Positions 1-7,309 of a DNA stretch of 11,064 nucleotides are shown here, one piece after another. The notes under the pieces were generated by a model. That model ran no database searches, was not told the DNA's origin, and worked only from the letters and a program-made list of their open reading frames with translations. The position numbers and the translations under genes were made by a program. Origin of the DNA: Glomus cerebriforme (lineage: Eukaryota > Glomeromycota > Glomeromycetes > Glomerales > Glomeraceae); contig QKYT01000706.1 in assembly GCA_003550305.1 (NCBI GenBank), positions 9,295-20,358 on the forward strand, given 5' to 3'. The stretch's first letter is position 1. Every line of letters begins with the position of its first letter.

Positions 1-551
1 TATATTTTCAGTATACATTTTTCTTATTGGGAAGGCTAATAACTTATCTAATTTTGCCATAAAGAGCAATTCCAAGCATATCACCAATTCATTAGGATGG
101 TATACAGACGTGCCAGTTACCTTGAAGGATAAAGAAGATAAGACGGTCACAGTTATTGGAAATTTTGTTCGTATTGATAATAGTGAAACAGAACTAATGT
201 TATTTTTTGGTATGTCAAATATTCGAAAGGTTCAAGACATTCCTGAGCCAAATAAAAACCAGTTTCACATAAAGTTACATGGAAAGGCATATATTATCCC
301 AACCTTTAACAAGGTTCTGGTAATCAAAGATTTACCAAAAAAGAATCAGGAATCATCATGTGAAGTGTCTCTCAATTCTCAGATTTTTGTTAATTTTTCT
401 AGCCTGAGTAGTGAGAAGAACTTAAAAAAAAGTGTGTAAAGCTTGAAGAGTAACTATTAAAAACTGAAAAATGGCTTGATATAACATTAAATGCGAGTAA
501 TATTCTTGCAGAAAAATGCTTACAACTTATGAAGAAAAGATCAGATGTATA
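1..551 (+). pseudogene. Broken ORF, probable retropepsin-like protease C-terminus plus helical tail
   Basis: An open frame enters from the left edge and stops at 437-439, with no ATG near the first candidate start (a GTG at 110). A run with a GNFVRID stretch, then FFGMSNIRKVQ, then F-x-IKLHGKAYIIPTF resembles the C-terminal half of retropepsin-like aspartyl proteases (the LGM-W-L-R segment and closing beta strands). The catalytic D-[ST]-G would lie left of the window, so this is a pattern judgement. After the stop, a helical, Leu/Lys-rich coding stretch (WLDITLNASNILAEKCLQL) continues in another frame to two stops near 549-554. It is separated by a one-base shift, probably at the A8 run at 423-430, and by a TAA at 451. 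Best read as the decayed end of a retroelement-like or domesticated protein. The family call is uncertain; the broken state is clear. Confidence 0.45.
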
Positions 552-657
552 ATAGCTTTTCTCTTAATATTTACTAATTTATTAAGATCAGATTCCTGTC
601 TAGATGTATTATCTTTAAAAGAATTGACTACTTTATTTTCATTTTTTTTTACTAAAG

Positions 658-1112
658 TCACTGAAGAAGAAGTTTTATACTAGCCTTTTTTTTCTGACTA
701 ACTTTATCTTTTTACCCATTAGTTACTGTATTTAGACTATTAGAATTTATATGTGAATTTGGACCATTCTCATTATCATCTGCATTATACTCTGTATGAA
801 TAATCCCATCTTCTTGTATGTTAGTAAAGAAGAAAGTATCATGTAAATTTTCCTGATTATTTTCTGAAATCTGGTCAGAAATGCTAACAGATTCTATGAT
901 TTATGCCATTCTTTAGTAGGTTCAAGAGGTCTCTGATTATCAATTATTTTTTAATATGTTGTTAATCCTATACGATATTTTTTACACATAATATGCTGAG
1001 CATCTGGAATATTATTCTGAGCATTTCTAATTTCTTCAATAGCTTCAGATGACAAGTGTCTGGCATCTGATCTAAGAAATTTACGAGTATGGGTTGTTTG
1101 TTTTTTGCTCAT
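658..1112 (-). pseudogene. Degenerate small helix-turn-helix-like protein gene
   Basis: Reading leftward from an ATG at 1110-1112, a hydrophilic protein starts MSKKQTTHTRKFLRSDARHL and runs 53 codons to a TAA at 951-953. Coding character continues in the same frame (a KIIDNQRPLEPTKEW segment) to a TAG near 900. It then continues in a neighbouring frame as an acidic Asn/Asp/Glu-rich segment with a TAA in it, ending in a Lys-rich tail at about 658. The segment ending KKYRIGLTTY just before the first stop looks like the recognition helix of a helix-turn-helix, so a DNA-binding role is possible but not shown. It is divergent from the coiled-coil gene at 1532, with about 420 bp between. At least two nonsense codons and one frameshift make it a pseudogene. 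I do not recognise a named family. Confidence 0.45.
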
Positions 1113-1179
1113 AGTTTGCTAATAATAAATCTGTATGATACTAATAAACAACTTGTAGAAAATTTATTCACAATCTATT

Positions 1180-1224
1180 TGATATTGGTCTGATATTGGT
1201 TTGACATTGGTTTGATATATATAT
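1180..1224. repeat. 11-bp tandem repeat, about four units
   Basis: Units of the form GATATTGGTYT begin at 1181, 1192 and 1203 (the third is GACATTGGTTT), with a degenerate AT-only unit at 1214. The period is exactly 11 bp, close to one helical turn. It lies in the divergent intergenic region between the minus-strand ORF starting at 1112 and the plus-strand ORF starting at 1532. That position fits a cis-regulatory array, but it could be a simple minisatellite. Confidence 0.6.
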
Positions 1225-1329
1225 GAAGTTTGCTTTCCTTACAGTGTAGCATGCTATAATCATGATTCAAATAAAAAATAGGTTTAGGATACATATATTT
1301 CAAATATCATATTTGTTTTAAACTAGTTT

Positions 1330-1373
1330 GTTATTGGTCTTTTATTAGTTTGATATTGGTTTGATTCTAAACT
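1330..1373. repeat. Second cluster of the same 11-bp repeat
   Basis: Units at 1330 (GTTATTGGTCT), 1341 (TTTATTAGTTT), 1352 (GATATTGGTTT) and a decayed one at 1363 repeat the motif of the 1181 cluster with the same 11-bp spacing, about 150 bp further on. The rest of 1113-1531 is AT-rich with no coding signal. The pair of clusters between two divergent ORFs suggests a shared bidirectional control region; this is inference. Confidence 0.5.
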
Positions 1374-1531
1374 CCTTTTTTCCATATTCGAAAAAAATAT
1401 ACATATAAATGATAATTACACTAGCAACTTCTGCCAAAAAATTTGCAGGACAGGCCGTCTCAGAAAAAATTTGTAAAGATATGTCCTAGAAAAAAAAAAT
1501 CATAAAAAACTTTGCCTTCAAATAAATTCAT

Positions 1532-2334
1532 ATGGCAAATATACATATGCTAAATGAGATAAATAATGAAGCATCCTTAGTATTTGGCAATAAACTTGGA
1601 GATTCACCATTTAATCGATATCCATTTAGCTGAACTAAGCTTGAGAACCAACTTGCTTGTGTAAAACATGATCTAGATATCGCTTTAAGCTCAGGCATTC
1701 AGCTTGGCACTAGAAACAGCCTCTTGATAAAAAATAACGAAAGTTTTTCAGAACGTGTATGCCAGCTTGAAGATGAGGTGAGAGTACTCAAAAATAAAAT
1801 TAATCAAAAAGAGATTTCTCTTGCAAGTGCTAAGAGCAAGATCGCTACAAAATTGGAAGAGATACATGCTCTCCATTCAAGAGTAGAGGAATTAGAGCAG
1901 GATGTTTCTTTAGCAGAGAAGAGATTATTAAAGATGGATTCTTTTAAGCATAAATCTGAACTAGAATACATAAAACTATCTGATGAAAAATTAGTTTAGA
2001 ATTAGCAAAAATGGAGTTAGAAGATACACTGGCCAAAAAAAAGGATGAATTAATACGGGTAAGAGATGATTTACTTTCAGTGCAAAAGGCAGTAATAGAG
2101 AAAGATTCTCTCCTTTAAGAAACTAATACTTTTTTATTAGAGCAGATTTTGAAAATATCCAGCAAATCTAAGCAAAATGAAGTGATTGGAGGTAATAAAG
2201 GACTGGAGAAAGGTAACGAAATCACTAGCCTTGAAACAATCTCAAAATCACTTTATTCCTTATTTTTTCAGCATGCAATTATCTTTGTAATAGTATTACT
2301 AATTATATATTCGTCTATATTCATCTTACAATGA
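1532..2334 (+). pseudogene. Broken coiled-coil protein with C-terminal membrane anchor
   Basis: An ATG at 1532 (or 1547, same frame) opens a frame interrupted by TGA at 1631-1633. It continues as a long Glu/Lys/Leu heptad-rich coiled coil (for example CQLEDEVRVLKNKINQKE) up to a TAG at 1997. The coiled coil resumes one frame over (ELAKMELEDTLAKKKDELIR), meets a TAA at 2116-2118, and continues in that frame to a hydrophobic stretch at about 2272-2331 (AIIFVIVLLIIYSSIFIL), stopping at 2332-2334. The architecture is therefore about 265 codons of coiled coil with a tail-anchor-type membrane helix at the extreme C-terminus. It sits 50 bp upstream of the ATPase ORF in the same direction, so both may belong to one element. 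Function is unknown; a structural or membrane-tethering role is only a guess. One frameshift and two nonsense codons make it a relic. Confidence 0.65.
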
Positions 2335-2384
2335 AGAAAAAAATCTTTTGAATTATAAAATACTCTTAAATAGAAATCAGAGTT

Positions 2385-3220
2385 ATGGATTTCCAATCTG
2401 ATACGGAGAAGAACCAAAAGACAGGACTACCTCCTATGAAACTTTACCTTATGGATATGAATGAAGCCACAAAGCATGAATTATTCTGAATTCAGTCCCA
2501 TCCTGCCAGCCCATTATGGCCTTTCTCTATGCTAGTTACTGGGAAAAGTGGATCAGGTAAGACTAATATTTTGGTGAATCTTTTTCTTGGTAATAAAGCT
2601 GAATGTATATATAAAGGCGGGTCTAAATATATTGCATATAATGATTTGATAGTTTGTAGTTACCATCCTGACAAGCCTAAATGGGCATTTGTAAGAAAAA
2701 TGTATGGTATAATTTCAAAAGATCTGAAAGCACCTTACTATGAGAATATACGATTTAGCTATATATCACCAGAAAAATCCCTAGTATTAGAGCATTTTCA
2801 CCAGAATGAAGTACAGCGATTATTTTTGAGGATGTATGCCTAGTCCCAGAATATATACAAAATCAAATTGGCCAATTTTTTGGGAATGGGTGACATTGGA
2901 ATATTTCATGCATATACATAGTGCAAAAATATCACAAATCTCCTATATTCATTCGTGAAAATATTACCCATCTAGTATTATTTAGCTCTGGTAATTCGTG
3001 TATAGAAATTTCTAAAATTCTTCGGCAATATACTGATGATGTCAAAAATGCTTCAATGGTTATTAACAAATACCTTTGCAAGGGAGAGTTTATTGTGTTC
3101 GATTTGAACAAACCAGAAGATGATCCACATGCAATTAGATTAAGATTCGATACTCCATTAGATTTGCGAAAAGAAATTCAGCTATGGTTAAAAAACAATG
3201 AGGAAGCTATCATTAAATGA
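2385..3220 (+). pseudogene. Broken A32-like (FtsK/HerA-type) genome-packaging ATPase
   Basis: An ATG at 2385 opens an N-terminal segment with a TGA at 2487-2489. The same frame carries a hydrophobic strand plus a textbook Walker A, GKSGSGKTN (about 2541-2567). Around 2780-2795 the reading shifts frame. The second frame carries a Walker B-like IIFEDV (2819-2836), then a glutamine-containing segment ending IVQKYH, then LVLFSSGNS. It ends with a conserved C-terminal block (GEFIVFDLNKPEDDPHAIRL) and a TGA at 3218-3220. Two more TGA codons fall in this frame (2807, 2891). P-loop, short spacing to Walker B and a C-terminal domain of this size fit the poxvirus A32-like packaging ATPases found in large DNA viruses and Polinton/Maverick elements. 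All three TGA codons sit where CGA (Arg) would fit. The last ~10 codons differ from the second copy at 6549-6738, which suggests a recombination junction near 3185-3200. Confidence 0.72.
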
Positions 3221-4626
3221 TGCATGTATAGTTGCTAAAGAACATGGTGGGATATGCCCTTCAACTGAATATAAAAATAACAGAACTCCATTAATGTGGC
3301 ATTGTTCTAAGAACCATGTATGGAATGCTCCACTTTCTAGAATTAAAAATTTAGGACAATGGTGTAGGTAAAGTAAAACTTACTCTTGAGGTTGCTAAAC
3401 AAATTGCATTATTAAAAAGTGGTCAATGTCTTTCAGAAAAGTACATTAATCATCGATTGCCATTACTATGGCATTGTATTAAAGGTCATTTGTGGTATGC
3501 ATCTCTTAGCAATGTAAAATATCATGGTAAATGGTGCCCATATCGTGCAGGTAACGCTTGTCTTACTCTTGAAGATGCTAAACAAATTGCGCTTAGCCGA
3601 AATGGTAAATATCTTTCAACCGCATATAGTAATTCCAAAACTCCTATGACATGGAAATGCCATCAAGGTCATATTTGGAATAGTCCGTTTCATAACATCA
3701 AAAATTCTAGTTCATGGTGCCCATATTGCGCGGGTATAGCAAAACTAACCCTTGAGGATGCAAAGCAAATCGCATTATCAAGGGATGGGGAATGTCTTTC
3801 AACTGAGTATAAGAATATAGATGAACCGCTTACATGGCATTGCCAATTTAACCATCAATGGCAAAATACACTTTACTACATTAAAAATAAAGGGCAATGG
3901 TGTCCATTTTGCATTGGTCGTTATCAATCAATTGAGGATATGCGTAAACTCGCACAAGTAAGAAATGGAGATTGCCTTTCAGATCGATACTATAATTCGC
4001 GTACAAAGCTAGAATGGATTTGTGAAAATAGACATCGATGGGAAGCCATTCCCAATAGTATTCAACAAGGAAGTTGGGTGTCCATATTGCGCAGGTAGTA
4101 TGAAATTAACTCTTGAGGATGCAAAGCAAATTGCATTATCTAGACATGGGCAATGCCTTTCAACCAAGTATAAAAATAATCAATTGTCATTATTATGGTG
4201 TTGCAAAGAAGGCCATTTATGGCAAGCATCTCTTGGTAATGTGAAAAGTGGTACCTGGTGTCCATATTGCTCTAAATATAAACGCGAAAGATTGTGTCGA
4301 GAGATTATGTCAAAATATCTTGGACCGCCATCTAAGATACGTCGACTTGATTTTCTTAAAACTTTAGATCACCCAACTGGATTAGAACTTGACATTTATT
4401 ACCCACAATATGGATTTGCAACTGAAGTGCAAGGAGAACAGCACGAAAAATATATAAAATTCTTTCATAACGGTGATCCCAATAATTTCATTAAACACAA
4501 GAGCGGGATCAGCTTAAGAAAGAATTATGCGAAGAGAATTTGATTGCCCTAAGGTATGTTTGGTATTTCGAAGACCCATATATAGTTATTCCTGAGCATC
4601 TTCGAGAATTAGGTCTTATTGAGTAA
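3198..4626 (+). pseudogene. Broken treble-clef zinc-ribbon array fused to Vsr-like nuclease
   Basis: An ATG at 3198, overlapping the ATPase end in another frame, starts a chain of about 60-codon zinc-ribbon repeats. It ends in a nuclease-like domain at 4624-4626 (TAA). Each repeat has the pattern LTLEDAKQIA-LS-G-CLS-Y-N, then W-x-C-x2-GH-x-W, then WCPYCAG. This matches the probable zinc-ribbon family seen in giant viruses and some fungi (Pfam DUF4379-like). The C-terminal domain has GLELDIYYP (about 4379-4405), EVQGEQH (4424-4444) and a tail with VWYFEDPYIV. That is the pattern of Vsr/EDxHD-type members of the PD-(D/E)XK nuclease superfamily. Three lesions break it: an 11-nt loss in repeat 1 at about 3366, one extra G in the GGG run at 4076-4078, and a one-base loss at about 4495-4498. 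Either a recent pseudogene or, for the single-base changes, partly assembly error. A DNA-binding array guiding a nuclease is inferred. Confidence 0.72.
3207..4275 (+). repeat. Six tandem ~180-bp coding repeats (zinc ribbons)
   Basis: The anchor codons of the LTLEDA motif fall at about 3216, 3388, 3571, 3754, 3934 and 4115. The spacings are 172, 183, 183, 180 and 181 bp. The first spacing is 183 minus an 11-nt deletion and the last is 180 plus one inserted G, so the register explains both frameshifts. Zinc ligands decay unevenly: repeat 2 has Arg for the second Cys of CPYC, repeat 3 has Tyr for the Cys of CLS, and repeat 1 lost most of CPYCAG. Repeats 4 and 6 look complete. Repeat 5 has CPFC and a more diverged leader. 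Confidence 0.8.
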
Positions 4627-5038
4627 ACTTAAAACTTTAATTACATTTGTGCCGTTCATTTTTTGTTTCCCGCGACCTGGATCTAAGAAAAAAATTATTC
4701 CATTTTACATATATCATATATTTGCAATCATCCTGAAAACTATAAATGAGGGATTTCGAAGTAGCATAACGCCATACGTTTTCCAGTTATTGGTAACAGA
4801 ATTTAGTATACATACATGTCAAACCGCAGTTAAAAATCACGAGCTCATTGTAGGCGAAAAATGCTCAATAAAGTAACTATTATTTTTTATTTTTATTAAT
4901 CTAAACATTCCGCACCACCGCATACAACATACATCATACAACATACAGTACTATGTACATGTTAAAAGGTAAATTCAAACGGAGTTAACCTAGCATGATA
5001 CGTAGAAAGGGAAAGACTACAATATTGTGAGTATTCCT
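4627..5038. other. Convergent 3' intergenic region with a 14-bp duplication
   Basis: This lies between the ends of the plus-strand nuclease relic and the minus-strand Uma2 gene. A plus-strand frame at 4619-4876 opens with TTG, has no recognisable motif and is not taken as a gene. At 4921-4948 the 14-mer CATACAACATACAT is repeated in tandem with one change (…CATACAG). I see nothing else; transcript ends for both neighbours would be expected here. Confidence 0.5.
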
Positions 5039-6394
5039 CTAAAAGTTAAACATTTCTCTGATAGCACGTTGAACATAATAAAAGTCCAACGGAATAGGAT
5101 CAGGTAAAAGATTGCGAGGTTGGATAGGTTGCGCAGGAGGGTCAGGTTGCTTAAAATCATGATAGAGGCAATCTAACGAAATGTTAATGATTCGTTGTCC
5201 TGGGGTAATGTTTTGACCAGTTCCCGCGCCATCTTGCGTTCCAAATTCAAACTAATAATCATCAAGCATATATTAGAAATTTTAATATATTAACAGAAAA
5301 GCAAATCACTATAGTTTAACATTACCTCAGTTCTATGCGGGATATTGTTTCTTGTCCTCCTATCATCTATGCAGTAGTGCCAAGCCTATAATGAATTAGA
5401 ATCTTCAGAATACTATACAAAAAATATGATTGTTACACTGGATAATATAGCTTACCCTCATGCGGACTGGCACTTGACCCGAGGGAACAGGATCGATTTT
5501 AACAATAATGCAGTCGTGGGCACGGCCGGGACTCAGCCAATACTTTAAAGCTTCTTCCACGTGTTCCATAGTTTCGGTGTAGGCCACCTCTACGACGAGA
5601 TTTGGCCAAGGACGATTCTAAATAAAAAAGGTATATGAAATTACCAGCTTTAAAAAGTTCAAAACAAATGAAAAGAACAGAAATTACATCTCTATCGCTT
5701 CCATCTGGAGCAGTAACAGCAGGTTTTTTGGGACGAAATGACGCGTCGGCTTCTTTTCCACGGGTACTATCACGTGTTCCTTTAAGTAATCAAATTAATA
5801 CGATACCACAAACAGAGCAATATGTTATAACATTAGTACTTACTGGTAGCACCACAACTATAGATCTCTGCATCAGTCCGTTTTACAGGAATTAAACTCT
5901 CAATTATATCGGAAGTGATTGCTCCAATACCAACTTCGTGTGGCATAGAAGGAAGTTCATAGATTATTACTTCTCCATTCAACCACTCCCAACAACCATG
6001 AATGTTAAACTTTTCTACACGTTCTTCATAATCCTCAATAGTGATCCCCTTAGCAAGCACATAAGGTAATCTTATATATATGAATAACAATTTATATCAG
6101 CCACTAGCTAAAACAAATATCAACGTCAAAAAAGTAGGAAAAGAGACTTACGTTACTTCTTCTTCCCACTTGGCTTTTTTATTGAATTCTCCTTTGTCCC
6201 ACCACAAGTTTCGATAAAAGTGACAATCTGACATTCGTTCTGGAACATCACTACTCCTAAGAATATCTCCGGAAGATTAGCGAAAAAAATAAGGAGTAAC
6301 GGTTGCACATATCTACTTACGCAGAACTTGTCCTGGTTCTTATTGAACTAATACTGCTAAAGCTGGCATTTGACGAACCGGTATATAACGACAT
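5039..6394 (-). CDS. Spliced Uma2-family nuclease-like protein, 310 aa, seven exons
   Basis: Minus-strand exons: 6394-6321, 6256-6152, 6070-5844, 5779-5688, 5617-5456, 5385-5326 and 5251-5039. The six introns (64, 81, 64, 70, 70, 74 nt) all begin GT (GTAAGT or GTAATN/GTAAGC) and end AG. The exons join into 933 nt with no internal stop; ATG at 6394-6392, TAG at 5041-5039. The protein has a Ser/Thr-rich N-terminus (1-25), then LPYVLAKGITIEDYEERVEKF, then WEWLNGEVIIYELPSMPHEV (about 88-107), EADASFRP (145-152), WPNLVVEVA (170-178) and EALKYWL (188-194). A Pro-rich C-terminal tail (QPDPPAQPIQP) follows. This order is that of Uma2 (DUF820/PF05685) domains of the PD-(D/E)XK superfamily; D147, E176 and K191 are candidate active-site residues. 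The family is common in bacteria; a spliced fungal copy suggests old transfer followed by intron gain. Substrate is unknown. It is the only gene here that reads intact. Intron phases were checked by length; the start rests on the upstream exon. Confidence 0.85.
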
Positions 6395-6548
6395 TTTGCT
6401 GTTTTTGGAAAAATTATTTACGATAACGGAAAAGATTTAAAAAGAAGATAAGCCACTTTTACTGATTAAATTTGCGTCACAATTATCCGCTTCTAATACT
6501 GCGCCCTCATGTGATAATTTTCCCTGCTATAGTAACGTGACGCATTAC
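6395..6548 (-). promoter_or_regulatory. Upstream region of the Uma2 gene with TGCGTCAC/GTGACGCA inverted repeat
   Basis: TGCGTCAC at 6473-6480 and its exact reverse complement GTGACGCA at 6537-6544 lie about 80 and 145 bp upstream of the Uma2 ATG. TGACGCA resembles bZIP (CRE/ATF-type) half-sites, so a control element is possible. The right arm sits immediately left of the ATPase relic at 6549, so the pair could instead mark the border of an inserted segment. No clear TATA box was seen. Confidence 0.35.
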
Positions 6549-6738
6549 GATGATGTAAAAATGCATCTATGGTCATTAATAGTACCTTCGAAAAGGTGAG
6601 TTTGTTGTATTTGATCTCACTAGGCCGGAAGATGATCCCTTTGCAATCCACCTAAGGTTTGATACTCCACTAAACCTGCAGAAGGAAATAGAGGCAAGGC
6701 AGAAGCGCAAGGAAAAAAGTGTCTCAGCTAATGAATAG
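6549..6738 (+). pseudogene. Second, diverged C-terminal fragment of the packaging ATPase
   Basis: The segment encodes DDVK-NASMVIN, then GEFVVFDLTRPEDDPFAI, then LRFDTPLNLQKEIE and a charged tail ending in TAG at 6736-6738. It clearly matches the C-terminus of the ATPase at 2921-3190 (GEFIVFDLNKPEDDPHAIRL). The reading needs two single-base shifts, one in the A run near 6557 and one near 6596. Nothing ATPase-like remains upstream of 6549. Many synonymous and replacement differences from the first copy show a separate old copy, not a fresh local duplication. Its C-terminal tail (KEIEARQKRKEK…) probably shows the more normal end of the protein. Confidence 0.75.
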
Positions 6739-6789
6739 AATCTGACTTCATAGATTCCAGCTTTTTTTCGTAATTATAAAAAAATTGGA

Positions 6790-6992
6790 ATGGGAGAACC
6801 GGTTATTTATATCGATCCTCAAAAAGCTCATGATTTAGACCGGCATCTTGCTTTGCAAAAACTATATTATCGGGTCTTTATCAAAATACTAAGGGATTAT
6901 GGGACGCTTGTAAAAAAGCCGGCTACAGCTTTCCATTTACTGATGTAAAAAAATGGCTTGATAGGCAGGCAGTATGGACATTACACATATAA
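6790..6992 (+). pseudogene. N-terminal fragment of a Polinton-type integrase
   Basis: An ATG at 6790 starts MGEPVIYIDPQKAHDLDRHL followed by LQKLYY. After a one-base shift near 6868 the reading is GLYQNTKGLWDACKKAGY and then TDVKKWLDRQAVWTLH, ending at TAA 6990-6992. The order LYY / GLW…KKAG / VKKWL-x-QAVWTLH matches the leader segment before the rve-type integrase core in Polinton/Maverick and related virus-like elements (compare their KKWL-x-QALWQ-type motif). The D,D,E core is missing. It lies 51 bp after the ATPase fragment in the same direction, giving an ATPase-integrase gene order. Family assignment is from motif memory. Confidence 0.6.
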
Positions 6993-7309
6993 AATAAAAG
7001 GTTTGATATAATTTTTTGGCCATAATCAGATGCTAATAATGTAAACAATTTTTTTATTATGATTTAGATATCTATTCTTTGTTATAAATGCTTCACATAG
7101 CTTATTACTTGCAAAACTTATTATCTTCTATCTTCTAAAAATAGAAGCTGAGCCTAGCTTATAAAATAAAAATATCTAATGAAATCCTTTCTAATGAAAA
7201 AAGCAAAAGAGAAAATAAGTTTTAAAGGTACCTATGAAACTAGTTGTATCCGAAACTTGATCCAAAGATTCCAAAAACTATAAAAAATAAAATTAAAACA
7301 TTAGAAAAT
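6993..7309. other. AT-rich intergenic DNA, nothing recognised
   Basis: No open frame with coding character, no clear repeat and no RNA gene seen. It separates the integrase relic from the satellite array; degenerate fragments resembling the satellite begin near 7310. Confidence 0.5.

Noticed and set aside
1532..3220. Alternative genetic code with UGA read as an amino acid
   Set aside because: The same relics also carry frameshifts and a TAA, and the Uma2 gene needs no UGA reading, so decay by CGA-to-TGA change is simpler.
4619..4876. Plus-strand open frame of 85 codons with TTG start
   Set aside because: No ATG start, no recognisable motif, and it overlaps the end of the nuclease relic; likely chance.
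5635..5895. Plus-strand open frame of 86 codons
   Set aside because: It is antisense to exon 4 and the flanking introns of the Uma2 gene and has no motif of its own.
3040..6710. Recent segmental duplication explaining the two ATPase C-termini
   Set aside because: The two copies differ at many positions and in their tails and flanks, so they look like separate old insertions.
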